64,000 bases of DNA. Origin: Caballeronia sp. BR00000012568055 (GTDB taxonomy: Bacteria > Pseudomonadota > Gammaproteobacteria > Burkholderiales > Burkholderiaceae). Positions 35,487 through 44,545 of the stretch are shown here, in pieces (within the stretch, counting starts at the first letter, position 1; the number at the start of each line of letters is the position of its first letter). Both the position numbers and the translations under genes were made by a program. The notes beneath the pieces were generated by a model that was not told the DNA's origin, searched no databases, and worked only from the letters and a program-made list of their open reading frames with translations. The stretch lies in contig NZ_JAQFVG010000314.1 in NCBI RefSeq assembly GCF_029439455.1, positions 1 to 64,000 on the forward strand, given 5' to 3'.

Positions 35487-36098
35487 ATGGCTCATTCTGA
35501 AAGCCATACATATTTATCGGGGAAAAATATCTTGGCTAGGTTAACTCAGGAGCAGATCATGTTCCTCAAGGCGCATCGAATTCCCGAATCTTTACTTTTC
35601 AACGCAGAGGGTCTTTCGAAGAGAGCTCGGATTCTCGCGATGGAGGCCTTCGACAAAAAATTCTTTTACGGTGGCTCTGTATGCTCGAACGGTGGCCATT
35701 CACTTCGCACGAAGGCGGGACACTGTATCCAGTGTGACACCTCGAGAATTGCGTTTCAGCTTCGTAGCTCAGACGCGGGATTTGTCTATCTCTGCTACTC
35801 GAAACGCATTGAACTAGTCTAAATTGGATTTAGCAAAGCTCATCCGCAAGATCGGACTGCAAAGCTTAACGAGCAAGGGTATGGAGGTGCCCACGATTGG
35901 GATGTTAAGAGATTTCTCTGGCTGGATAGAAATGCTGGGCGACACGAGTTTTCAATTCACGAACAGCTTTGCAAATACCAGAAGATCGTGTCTTATCAAA
36001 AAAACTTTGGTTTAGTAGTCGATTGCCGCGAATTATTTGATTGCCCGCTGAACATCGCGATCGACGTTTTCGACGCGGTGCAGAAGAGTAAAACTTAG
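35487..36098 (+). pseudogene. GIY-YIG/T5orf172-type protein interrupted by one in-frame TAA
   Basis: Codons 1-111 (35487-35819) encode a zinc-ribbon-like segment (Cys66, His71, Cys80, Cys83) running into 'AGFVYLCYSKRIELV', then TAA at 35820-35822. The same frame continues without another stop for 91 codons, 'IGFSKAHPQDRTAKLNEQGYGG...HEFSIHEQLCKYQ', to TAG at 36096-36098. Joined with Lys at the stop, the junction reads ELVKIGFSK, the expected second motif of the GIY-YIG/T5orf172 nuclease-like family. A single AAA-to-TAA change explains it. Either it is a recent pseudogene, a sequencing error, or two truncated products. Lower GC than the surroundings suggests horizontal origin. Confidence 0.75.
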
Positions 36099-36196
36099 TG
36101 GCACGCCTCAAGCGCACGTAGTACCCATTGTGAGCTTGCTCGTCACACTATCGCATAACACATTCGACGCGCGGGATCGAATTTGCCACTTGCTGT

Positions 36197-36224
36197 TGCT
36201 CCGCGTGCCTGTCAACGCGGAGCA
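36197..36224. terminator. Perfect 10-bp hairpin between the GIY-YIG gene and aroG
   Basis: TGCTCCGCGT (36197-36206) pairs with ACGCGGAGCA (36215-36224) over GCCTGTCA. It lies between the converging GIY-YIG pseudogene and aroG. It has only weak T runs on either side, so termination in both directions is plausible but not certain. Confidence 0.5.
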
Positions 36225-36235
36225 GCTTTATCGAA

Positions 36236-37309
36236 TCAATTGCCGCTCGTACTCTTCAAACGTCGCTGTTTAACACAGTAGGCTAGTTTCTCGAGTACGT
36301 TTATGCTCTCTTCCCACCCAATACAAGCATCAGTAATACTCTGCCCGTACGTCAATTCACACCCCTCCCGCAAATCCTGCCGTCCAGCAACAAGATGCGA
36401 CTCCACCATCACCCCAACAATCCTGCTATCGCCAGCCGCAAGCTGCCGTCCGATGTCTTCACAAACCGGAATCTGATTCTCATGCTTCTTCGAGCTATTA
36501 GCATGACTCGCATCAATCATTAAGCGCGCGGCCAATCCAGCTTTACCGATATCACTACAAGCCGCATCCACAGAAGCCGCATCGTAATTCGGCGTTTTAC
36601 CGCCGCGCAGAATGATGTGGCAATCCTCATTACCAGCAGTCGAAACAATCGCCGAATGCCCGCCTTTAGTAACCGACAGGAAATGATGAGGCTGCGACGC
36701 AGCCTTAATCGCATCCACAGCGATCTTCACATTTCCGTCCGTGCCATTCTTGAACCCAACGGGACATGACAACCCAGAAGCCAATTCACGGTGCACCTGC
36801 GACTCAGTAGTCCGAGCCCCAATCGCGCCCCAGGAAATCAAATCCGCAATGTACTGCGGACTAATCATATCGAGATACTCAGTCCCAGCCGGCAGCCCCA
36901 TCTCATTGATATTCATCAGCAGTTCACGCGCCTTACGCAAACCGTCATTGATCTTGAAGCTGTTATCCATATACGGATCATTAATCAGCCCCTTCCAGCC
37001 GACCGTCGTGCGCGGCTTTTCGAAATAAACCCGCATCACGATCTCAAGCTCGCCCGCAAACCGCTTACGCTGCTCAACCAACCGCTCCGCGTACTCCAAA
37101 GCCGCCTTAGGATCATGAATCGAGCAGGGTCCGATGATCACGATCAACCGATCATCCATCCCATGCAGAATGCGATGCATCGATTGCCGTGCGTTGTAGA
37201 TCAACTCCGACGTCGCCTCAGCGCAAGGGAATTCGCGGATCAAATGCGCCGGCGGCGTCAGTTCTTTCAGCTCACGGATACGAACATCGTCGGTATTGTG
37301 CGGGGGCAT
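36236..37309 (-). CDS. aroG: 3-deoxy-7-phosphoheptulonate synthase (DAHP synthase, class I)
   Basis: 357 residues. It condenses phosphoenolpyruvate and erythrose-4-phosphate, the first step of aromatic amino acid synthesis. Class I AroF/G/H signatures: 'RLIVIIGPCSIHDPKAALEYAERL', 'MRVYFEKPRTTVGWKGLINDP', 'GARTTESQVHRELASGLSCPVGFKNGTDGN', 'HANSSKKHENQ'. The ATG at 37309 is set by a GGAG site; a longer frame reaching to 38137 is an artefact overlapping tldD. It is preceded by an aromatic leader peptide and attenuator (separate entries). Wobble composition is noticeably less GC-rich than in tldD upstream. The isozyme's feedback inhibitor cannot be read safely from the sequence. Confidence 0.95.
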   Translation of the reverse strand: MPPHNTDDVRIRELKELTPPAHLIREFPCAEATSELIYNARQSMHRILHGMDDRLIVIIGPCSIHDPKAALEYAERLVEQRKRFAGELEIVMRVYFEKPRTTVGWKGLINDPYMDNSFKINDGLRKARELLMNINEMGLPAGTEYLDMISPQYIADLISWGAIGARTTESQVHRELASGLSCPVGFKNGTDGNVKIAVDAIKAASQPHHFLSVTKGGHSAIVSTAGNEDCHIILRGGKTPNYDAASVDAACSDIGKAGLAARLMIDASHANSSKKHENQIPVCEDIGRQLAAGDSRIVGVMVESHLVAGRQDLREGCELTYGQSITDACIGWEESINVLEKLAYCVKQRRLKSTSGN

Positions 37310-37354
37310 TTCAGTTCTCCAACTAGCTAATCCAGCGAAATTCGAAGGCGGAAA

Positions 37355-37383
37355 TAAAAAAACCGCCAGACTCGCTGGCGGTT
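37355..37383 (-). terminator. Attenuator terminator of aroG
   Basis: On the minus strand AACCGCCAGCGAG (37383-37371) is followed by TCTGGCGGTT (37370-37361): an 8-base-pair CCGCCAG-type stem with a small loop, then a T tract (37362-37356). It lies 46 bases before the aroG start. Its 5' arm CCGCCAGCG (37381-37373) is also perfectly complementary to CGCTGGCGG inside the leader-peptide coding sequence (37438-37430), so terminator and antiterminator are mutually exclusive. Confidence 0.88.
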
Positions 37384-37409
37384 TTCTCGGGAATTCAGGT
37401 TTGTTCGAC

Positions 37410-37481
37410 TTACGACAACCCCTCTCCATCCGCCAGCGGCTTGAGATGCCAAAAGAAATAAAAATAAAACTTGGCGGACAT
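37410..37481 (-). CDS. aroG leader peptide rich in Phe and Tyr
   Basis: A 23-codon ORF: the peptide starts MSAKFYFYFFWHLKPL and ends ADGEGLS, then TAA. Seven consecutive codons are aromatic (Phe, Tyr, Phe, Tyr, Phe, Phe, Trp). Its codons 2-4 contain TCCGCCA (37478-37472), which pairs with TGGCGGA (37435-37429) further along the ORF; that second segment alternatively pairs with the terminator's 5' arm. Ribosome stalling at the aromatic codons would cover segment 1 and free segment 2 to form the antiterminator, allowing aroG transcription when Phe/Tyr(-Trp) tRNAs are uncharged. No strong Shine-Dalgarno is visible before the ATG. Confidence 0.85.
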   Translation of the reverse strand: MSAKFYFYFFWHLKPLADGEGLS

Positions 37482-37521
37482 GATGGGTCGAAACGCGTAT
37501 CGAAAAAAGTTGTGACTGACT

Positions 37522-37550
37522 TTATAACCTCAAACCTGCGGCGCTGGCAA
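37522..37550 (-). promoter_or_regulatory. Predicted sigma-70 promoter of the aroG leader
   Basis: On the minus strand TTGCCA (37550-37545) and TTATAA (37527-37522) are separated by exactly 17 bases. This would start an mRNA about 30-40 bases before the leader peptide ATG and about 200 bases before aroG. tldD ends at 37648, so the promoter lies wholly between the genes. Confidence 0.6.
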
Positions 37551-37647
37551 CCCATCGCACCGCAAAACGCGGGAAATCCGCATCGCATCGAGTCGGCACC
37601 AAGAGGCAGGACCAACGCGACGCGGAAAAACCGCACTAGAACTAAAA

Positions 37648-39114
37648 CTACACCGTGCCGCCCACCGTCATCTTCTCGATGCGCAAGGTCGGCTGGCCCA
37701 CGCCTACCGGCACGCTCTGGCCTTCCTTGCCGCACACGCCCACGCCGCTGTCCAGCGACATATCGTTGCCGATCATCGTCACATACTTGAGCGATTCCGG
37801 CCCGCTGCCGATCAGCGTCGCGCCCTTCACCGGATACGTGATCTTGCCGTCCTCGATCATGTACGCCTCGGACGCCGAGAACACGAACTTGCCGTTGGTG
37901 ATATCGACCTGACCGCCGCCGAAATTCACCGCGTACAAACCGTTCTTCACCGACGCCAGAATTTCCTTCGGGTCCTTGTCGCCGTTGAGCATGTACGTGT
38001 TGGTCATGCGCGGCATCGGCAGGGCGGCGTAGGATTCGCGGCGCGCGTTGCCCGTCACCGGCATCTTCATCAGGCGCGCGTTGAGCGAATCCTGAATGTA
38101 GCCCTTGAGAATGCCGTCTTCGATCAGCGTGGTGCACTGCGTCGGATTGCCTTCATCGTCGATATTCAGCGAGCCGCGACGATTCGGCAGCGTGCCGTCA
38201 TCTACCACCGTGACGCCCTTTGCCGCCACCTTTTCGCCGATACGTCCCGCGAACGCCGACGATCCCTTGCGGTTGAAATCGCCTTCAAGTCCGTGGCCGA
38301 TCGCCTCGTGCAGCAGCACGCCCGGCCAGCCCGGCCCGAGCACGACGGTCATCGCGCCAGCCGGAGCGGGGCGCGCTTCCAGATTCACCAACGCAGCGTG
38401 CACGGCGTCATCGACATACTTGGTCAGCACTTCTTCCGTGAAATAGCCGTAATCGAAGCGCCCGCCGCCGCCGCCCGTGCCGATTTCGCGTCGGCCGTTC
38501 TGTTCGGCGATCACCGTCACCGAGACGCGCACCAGCGGACGGATATCCGCAGCGAGCGCGCCATCGGAGCGGGCGACCAGCACCACGTCGTATTCGCCCG
38601 CGAGACCGGCCATCACCTGAACGATGCGCGGGTCCTTCGCGCGCGCCATTTTCTCGACGCGTTCGAGGAGTTTGACCTTGGCGTTGGCATCGAGTGAATG
38701 GAGCGGATCGGCTGGCAGATACAGGTCGCGGCCCGACACGCCTGTGAGCGTACTGGCCGATTTGATCTTGTGCTTGCCGCCGCCTGCCTTGGCGATCGAA
38801 CGCGTGGCGAGCGCCGCCTGACGGATGGATTCGGGCGACAGGTCATCTGAATAAGCGAACGCGGTGCGCTCGCCGGACACGGCGCGCACGCCGACGCCCT
38901 GATCGATGCTGAAGCTGCCCGATTTGACGATACCTTCTTCGAGACTCCACGCCTCACTACGCGTGGATTGGAAATACAGGTCGGCGTAATCGACACGATG
39001 CGTGAAAATTTCCGCGAGCGTGCGCGTGATAAGCCCCTCGTCGAGGCTGTAGGGCGTGAGCAAAACGTCCTTCGCCGTAGCCAGATTGCGAATGCCGGGT
39101 TCGATAATGTTCAT
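37648..39114 (-). CDS. tldD: Metalloprotease TldD
   Basis: 488 residues. The zinc motif HEAIGHGLEGD (His269 and His274 with the downstream glycine loop) is intact; 'STRSEAWSLEEGIVKSG' near the N-terminus and 'GLYAVNFGGGQVDITNGKFVFSASEAYMIEDGKI' near the end are family signatures. With TldE (PmbA) it forms a protease involved in microcin maturation and CcdA turnover. No pmbA is seen in this window. aroG lies downstream on the same strand but has its own promoter and attenuator. Confidence 0.95.
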   Translation of the reverse strand: MNIIEPGIRNLATAKDVLLTPYSLDEGLITRTLAEIFTHRVDYADLYFQSTRSEAWSLEEGIVKSGSFSIDQGVGVRAVSGERTAFAYSDDLSPESIRQAALATRSIAKAGGGKHKIKSASTLTGVSGRDLYLPADPLHSLDANAKVKLLERVEKMARAKDPRIVQVMAGLAGEYDVVLVARSDGALAADIRPLVRVSVTVIAEQNGRREIGTGGGGGRFDYGYFTEEVLTKYVDDAVHAALVNLEARPAPAGAMTVVLGPGWPGVLLHEAIGHGLEGDFNRKGSSAFAGRIGEKVAAKGVTVVDDGTLPNRRGSLNIDDEGNPTQCTTLIEDGILKGYIQDSLNARLMKMPVTGNARRESYAALPMPRMTNTYMLNGDKDPKEILASVKNGLYAVNFGGGQVDITNGKFVFSASEAYMIEDGKITYPVKGATLIGSGPESLKYVTMIGNDMSLDSGVGVCGKEGQSVPVGVGQPTLRIEKMTVGGTV

Positions 39115-39232
39115 GCGTTGCCTATTGCGAGTTCGTTTGCAAGTTCGGAACCGAGTTCGGTATTAGTTCAGATTATTCTAATATCTGAAACGATAAGTCC
39201 ATATGAAGCGCGAATGACTACGCTTCAAGACC

Positions 39233-40069
39233 TCAAAAAATCACGCGATGCCGTAGCGCGGGCAAACTCTGCCGCACCGCCGCCATCTTTTCCAGGTCGA
39301 TGCCGCCCATGACCACGCCCGCGCCCTCATCCAGCACGGCGACGACTTCGCCCCACGGATCGACCAGCATGCTGTGTCCCCACGTGCGCCGGCCATTCTC
39401 ATGCGTGCCGCCTTGCGCCGCCGCCAGCACATAGCACTGATTCTCCACGGCGCGCGCCTTGAGCAGCGTATGCCAGTGCGCGCGGCCCGTCGTGTAGGTG
39501 AACGCGGACGGTACCACCATCAGCGCACAATCCCCGAGCTTTCGATACAACTCCGGAAAGCGCAGGTCGTAGCACACCGACAAGCCGACGCGTCCGAACG
39601 GCGCATCGAAAGTCTGCGTTTCGGTGCCGCGGCAAATGGTACGCGCCTCGTCGAACGATTCTTCGCCGCGCTCGAAATTGAACAGATGAATCTTGTCGTA
39701 GCGCGCCACGGGCTTGCCAGTCGGATCGAACACGAGCGTGGTGTTCAGCACCCGATTCGCGTCCGGCGATTGCAACGGCAAGGTCCCGCCGATAATCCAC
39801 ACGCGATGTTCCCGCGCGGTATCGGTGAGAAATTGCTGAATGGGACCGTTGCCGAATTCTTCGCGGATCGCGAGCTTGTCCGTGTCCTTGAAGCCCATAA
39901 AGCAGAAGTATTCGGGCAGCAGAACCAGTTGCGCGCCGCCTCGCGCGGCTTCGGCGATCAGCCGTTCCGCTTCGGCGAGATTGCGGTCGCGATCGGGCGT
40001 GCTGACCATCTGGAGCGCGGCGACCTGAAACTGCGGGGCCGTCGCGTGTTCGCTCGATTTTTCGCTCAT
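39233..40069 (-). CDS. Nitrilase-superfamily amidase, Nit1 type
   Basis: 278 residues from the ATG at 40069. The catalytic triad is visible: Glu in LVLLPEYF, Lys in RYDKIHLF, Cys in SVCYDLRFPELYR. Branch-specific features (FNFERGEESFDEAR, SAFTYTTGRAHWHTLLKARAVENQ) match Nit1/YbeM, the deaminated-glutathione amidase group that repairs a transaminase side product. It follows yhdP on the same strand by 374 bases and precedes tldD. Confidence 0.88.
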   Translation of the reverse strand: MSEKSSEHATAPQFQVAALQMVSTPDRDRNLAEAERLIAEAARGGAQLVLLPEYFCFMGFKDTDKLAIREEFGNGPIQQFLTDTAREHRVWIIGGTLPLQSPDANRVLNTTLVFDPTGKPVARYDKIHLFNFERGEESFDEARTICRGTETQTFDAPFGRVGLSVCYDLRFPELYRKLGDCALMVVPSAFTYTTGRAHWHTLLKARAVENQCYVLAAAQGGTHENGRRTWGHSMLVDPWGEVVAVLDEGAGVVMGGIDLEKMAAVRQSLPALRHRVIF

Positions 40070-40139
40070 GTTTTGCGCTGATTGCCAAAAAGGTGACGAA
40101 AATAGGGCGGTAGCCGCGGTGTATCGTTCGATAGGCGCT

Positions 40140-43100
40140 TTAGTTGGCGGCTGACGGAATGACAGCAGCGGCTGGTGTTTCGATCTTACCCTGATCGCCA
40201 TGCAGACGCTGGACGACCGGTTTTTGCCACGAACCGGTGATCGAATAATCCAGCGCGAAGGCTTTCTTGATCGATTGCGACAGCGCGATATCCGCCGCCA
40301 GCGCGCCCAGCCCGAGCAGGGGATTGATGACCGCCGCGCCAATCGCAATGGTGCCCGCGCCGACGGTCGGCACCACTTTCACGTTCAGGTTTTGCGTCTG
40401 CTTCGGCAGATCGACCATGCCTTGCATCTGCACGCGCGCGGGCGAGGTCACCATCAGAAAATCATCCGTCCGTCCGATGCCCTGATCGATCCGCGCTGTG
40501 CCCGTGATCTTCTCGAAGGGCAGACCCTTGCCGACCACATCCTCGAAATGCAGCGTCAGCAGACTGGCGAGCGTGCGCAGGCTGAAGATGCCGAGCCACT
40601 TCGCCGCGCCTGCCCGCATGATCGCGCCATGACGCAGATCGACATCGACACTGCCGTCGAGCGTATTCATGTCGATGTTGGTCGGTCCACCGTTCCACGC
40701 CGCGTGACCCGACACCGTGCCGTCGCCCTTGTTGACCGAATGCGGCAGTCCGAAGCGATCGATCAGCGCGCCGCCGTTTTTCACATCGAGCTTGAAATCG
40801 AGCGAGGTGCGGCGCGGGATATTGTCGTCGGTGTCGTAGGGCATCGACTCGTCGGGCGATGCGGTGTGCATGACCGCGCCCGGCAGCGTGCGCCACGTGG
40901 CGTTGGCGGAAAGCGTCGCGTCGGGATTGGCGAGTTCGAACTTATCGAGCGTCCAGACGGGATCGTCGGTGACGAAGTCGTTGTGGGCATCGACTTCGAG
41001 ACGGCCGAGATCGCGATTACGGAACACGAGTTCATTCACGATCAGATCGATCGACGGCATGTTGCGCGGTGGCTTGCGGATCACCTTGCCGACCAGATCG
41101 TCTTCAGTCTTGTCCGGAATCACGACCTTGGCGAAGCGCGCCTGCAACGCGCCCGGACTGCCAGGCGTCGCGCCCGGCGTCCACGCGAGATAACCGGACA
41201 CCTGGTTCGATGCCACATTCGCCTGCCACTTCCGATCCGTCTCGCTCGCGCCGATCACCACGTTCTCCCAACGCCGATTCAGCAGCTTGAGCGTGGTGAA
41301 GTGGATCGCGGCGCGCGTGGGGATGAACTGGCGCACGTTCTCGCTCATCGGCGGGCGCGGCGTGTTCATCGCGGCGGGCGCTTCGGCTTGCGCGGACGCG
41401 TTGATATCGGCGATGACCTTGCGCCACGCATCGGCATCGAGTTCGTTCAGATCAACGGCCGCCGTCACGCCTTCCGATGGCAAATCCGCTGGTTTGTTCA
41501 CGCCGATCGCGCCGCGCAGCACTTTCAGTTGCGCGCGCATGTTCATCGGATCGGCGGGATTTTGCGGATCGACCTTCACCTGCGCGCGGCCGATTTGCTG
41601 CAACAGATACTGCGCCTGCACGGGACCGAGCGTGAGTTGCGCGTCGTGTACATCGGCGGAACCGGGCTGCGGCTTGAAGGTGAACGAGAAGGGCATCGGC
41701 GTGCCTTGCGCCTTGCCGAACGGCGCGGGCAGATCGAAGCCAATGCCCGTCAGATCCGACTTCGCTTCCACATCGGGCAACGCGTTCTTCTTGCCGCGCA
41801 CGTGCATCTCATACGGCGCCGTGCCGGTGATGCGCTTCAGAAACTGCACGGCCTGCGGACTCATACGCGCATCGAGCTTCTGCGCCACGTCCGAACCGAT
41901 ACGCCCGTTCACATCGAACGCATAGCTGCCGTCGGGCTGCACGCCGCCTTTCGCGCGCACATCGCCGCCGAGCAATTGCGCGGTCAGTTCATCGAGTGTG
42001 ACGGTTTTGGCGGCGAAGCGCGCCGTGCCGCGCAAATGGCTCAGCGGCGGCAAGTTGGCGTAGCGCACTTCGTTGTCCGCGAAAGTGAGCGCGCCTTTGT
42101 ATTCGGTCTTGATCGGCGGCGTGGGCGCGGGCGGTCGATAGCGAGGGATGCCGAGCGTCAGGTCGAGCACGGCATCGCCTTTGGCGTCGAGCTTGCGCGT
42201 GGCGTGCTTCGCCATCAAACCGAGCGAGCTGTCATCGACGTACTGAAGCATGTCCGCGAGCGGGCCGCGCGCGTGTCCGTCGATCCACAACTTGGTTTCG
42301 CGATTGCCCGTATCGTCGATCCGGCCCGTCAGCTTCGAAACACGCACGCCGCGATAATGCCCGCGCTCGACATCGAAACCGAGCTTGTTCTGCGCCAGAT
42401 GAAACGTCCCGTCGATGCCTTCGAACGCTGGCCAGAAGTTCGGCAAGCCATTGAGCATCTTGCGCGGCGGGAACGGCGTCGGATCGAACTTGCCGCCGGT
42501 AAAGGGCGCGGTGATCTTGAACACGCCTGCGTCGGGAAACTTCGCGTAGGGGAATTTGGTGAGATCGCCGTGCACTTCCAGCGTCCCGTTCCGCGCGATG
42601 CCGGCCTGCAACGCATGCCCGAGATACACGCGCACGCGCTCGTTCAGACTCGTCGGCAGATAGCGCACCAGACGCGTGATTTGCAGATGCGCGACCTTCG
42701 CCTTCAGATCGAGATTGCCGCGTCCGCTGCCCTGATTCCAATACGTCGCGGTGACTTCGCCTTCGGCATCGGGATTCTTGATATGCAGCGTATCGAGCTG
42801 AATGGTGAAGGCGCGGCGCGCTTCGCCCGGCGCGATGCTGTCCGCGACCGTCCAGCGCGCGTGACCTTTGAGCGTATCGAAGGTCAGGCGCGGATCGTCG
42901 AATGCGCCGGGAATCGTGACCGCCGCATTCTTCGAATCGATATCGATGGAACCTTGCGCTTCGTTCGCATCGACCTTGCCCCACAGATTTTCGACGCCCG
43001 GAATGCCTGCGCGCGGGTGATTGTTGATCGTCAATCCTGGCGGCGGTTCCTGCGCCTGCACGCTGATGCCCTGAAGCGTGCCCTTGACCGCGTAGTGAAT

Positions 43101-44444
43101 GATCGGCACGTCGCCTTTTTCGCGCTGACGTTTGGCATCCTCTTCGTTTTTCGGCGGCGCGCGTTCGGTGTAGATGGAGTAATCGGCAATCTGGCCATGC
43201 GGATTGAAGCGCACCAGTTCGTTGAGCACGCGCGCGGGCAGCGGCAACGCGCGCAGAAAGTCCGCGAGAATGCCCAGATCGACGCGATCGCCCGCGACGC
43301 GGAACAACTGTCCCTTTCCAACCGTCGCCGGTCGATATTCGCCCTGCAACGATTGCGATACCAGCAGGCGCGAAACCGGCGTGCCATCCGCGAGCGGCGG
43401 CTGACCGAGTTCCGCATGAAGATTCGACAAATCGAGTTTGTAGCTGCCGTCGTTGTGATTCAGCGCCCATGTCATACGCGCGATCGGCAAGTCGAGACGC
43501 GGTTGCGTGGCGCGCACGCGCAAGCCGATATCCGCGCCCGTCAGTTCGCCCGATGCCTTCTGCAACTGCCCGCGCGCGAAATCCAGCCAGATGTGGTTAT
43601 CGACGCGGCCGCCGTACATCGTGAACGGCAGCTTGATATAGCGCGCGAGCGTCGGCAGATCGACGGGACCGGTGGACATGTAGAGGCGTCCGGTCCAGTT
43701 CGCGGGCGCGCCCATCGCGGCAAACGGCTCGTGGCGGAAATCGGTGCGGAAGTCGAGCGGGCCGTGCAGCACGTCGCCATCGGCGGGCGCTTGCAGTGCG
43801 AGCCGATGCCGCAAGCCATCGTTTTCGATTGCCAGTTGCAGACGCTTGAACGCGATTTCCGGCGCTTCGCGGCTGGCGTCGCGCCAGCGCAAGGTGCCAT
43901 CGCGCAGGGCGATATGTCGCTGGCCGAGCAGCCATGTGGTGAACGCGTTCGATCCCGTGCGATGCGTCGGCAGCGGCACGCCCGCAATGCTCAGATGTCC
44001 ATCCTTGTCGCGCGCGATGATGACATCGGGACCATCGACGGAAAGATCGGCGAGACGCGGCTGAAGATGCAAAAGCGATGACCACGACAGCCGCGCGCTC
44101 GCATGCGGCACCGCGAGACCGGGCGAACCATCGGCGGTATCGATACGTAAATTGTCGATATCGAGCACCGGCTGAAGTCCTGACCAATGCGTCGAAATCC
44201 TGCCGATACGCAACTGTGCATGCAGCTTCGACGACACCAGTTGTTCGATCCTCGGCCTGAACGCATCTGCCTGCGGCAGCACCACATAACGCAGCGCGAT
44301 ATAGATGCCCGCCACCGCGAAATACAGCACGGCGGCAACGATCAGCAGGATTTTGAGAACGCGCGTCAGTACACGCTCGGCGTTGCCGCTGGGCTCGCTT
44401 TGTCCAACTTCGGTCGGGTCGACGGATCGTCTGCTGTCGGACAT
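40140..44444 (-). CDS. yhdP: YhdP family AsmA-like phospholipid transport protein
   Basis: About 1434 residues from the ATG at 44444 (a TTG at 44492 would add 16). One N-terminal membrane helix ('VLKILLIVAAVLYFAVAGIYIALRYVVLP') is followed by a very long beta-rich periplasmic part with DUF3971 and AsmA_2-like regions, ending in 'VKVVPTVGAGTIAIGAAVINPLLGLGALAADIALS', the conserved YhdP C-terminus. YhdP is one of three AsmA-like proteins that carry phospholipid to the outer membrane. It is divergent from glnE. The opposite strand is open for 1293 codons across it, a shadow of GC-rich codon use. Confidence 0.93.
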   Translation of the reverse strand: MSDSRRSVDPTEVGQSEPSGNAERVLTRVLKILLIVAAVLYFAVAGIYIALRYVVLPQADAFRPRIEQLVSSKLHAQLRIGRISTHWSGLQPVLDIDNLRIDTADGSPGLAVPHASARLSWSSLLHLQPRLADLSVDGPDVIIARDKDGHLSIAGVPLPTHRTGSNAFTTWLLGQRHIALRDGTLRWRDASREAPEIAFKRLQLAIENDGLRHRLALQAPADGDVLHGPLDFRTDFRHEPFAAMGAPANWTGRLYMSTGPVDLPTLARYIKLPFTMYGGRVDNHIWLDFARGQLQKASGELTGADIGLRVRATQPRLDLPIARMTWALNHNDGSYKLDLSNLHAELGQPPLADGTPVSRLLVSQSLQGEYRPATVGKGQLFRVAGDRVDLGILADFLRALPLPARVLNELVRFNPHGQIADYSIYTERAPPKNEEDAKRQREKGDVPIIHYAVKGTLQGISVQAQEPPPGLTINNHPRAGIPGVENLWGKVDANEAQGSIDIDSKNAAVTIPGAFDDPRLTFDTLKGHARWTVADSIAPGEARRAFTIQLDTLHIKNPDAEGEVTATYWNQGSGRGNLDLKAKVAHLQITRLVRYLPTSLNERVRVYLGHALQAGIARNGTLEVHGDLTKFPYAKFPDAGVFKITAPFTGGKFDPTPFPPRKMLNGLPNFWPAFEGIDGTFHLAQNKLGFDVERGHYRGVRVSKLTGRIDDTGNRETKLWIDGHARGPLADMLQYVDDSSLGLMAKHATRKLDAKGDAVLDLTLGIPRYRPPAPTPPIKTEYKGALTFADNEVRYANLPPLSHLRGTARFAAKTVTLDELTAQLLGGDVRAKGGVQPDGSYAFDVNGRIGSDVAQKLDARMSPQAVQFLKRITGTAPYEMHVRGKKNALPDVEAKSDLTGIGFDLPAPFGKAQGTPMPFSFTFKPQPGSADVHDAQLTLGPVQAQYLLQQIGRAQVKVDPQNPADPMNMRAQLKVLRGAIGVNKPADLPSEGVTAAVDLNELDADAWRKVIADINASAQAEAPAAMNTPRPPMSENVRQFIPTRAAIHFTTLKLLNRRWENVVIGASETDRKWQANVASNQVSGYLAWTPGATPGSPGALQARFAKVVIPDKTEDDLVGKVIRKPPRNMPSIDLIVNELVFRNRDLGRLEVDAHNDFVTDDPVWTLDKFELANPDATLSANATWRTLPGAVMHTASPDESMPYDTDDNIPRRTSLDFKLDVKNGGALIDRFGLPHSVNKGDGTVSGHAAWNGGPTNIDMNTLDGSVDVDLRHGAIMRAGAAKWLGIFSLRTLASLLTLHFEDVVGKGLPFEKITGTARIDQGIGRTDDFLMVTSPARVQMQGMVDLPKQTQNLNVKVVPTVGAGTIAIGAAVINPLLGLGALAADIALSQSIKKAFALDYSITGSWQKPVVQRLHGDQGKIETPAAAVIPSAAN

Positions 44445-44545
44445 GCTGCGGCTGTCGGGCGATATGGTAGTTTTGTGTGATTGACGTTGCAATGTAACAC
44501 GGTGTCAACAGTATGACGGCGGCGCGTGCGCGCCGTCTGCGTAAG

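Noticed and set aside
37310-38137. Extension of the aroG frame far upstream into tldD
   Set aside because: The added residues are antisense-like and low in complexity. The GGAG site and family alignment place the aroG start at 37309, and the extension would run through the attenuator.
40200-44081. A very long open frame (1293 codons) on the plus strand across yhdP
   Set aside because: It mirrors yhdP codon by codon on the opposite strand. Its predicted protein is Arg/His/Ala-rich with no domain, no ribosome site and no membrane or signal features; yhdP matches a known family throughout.
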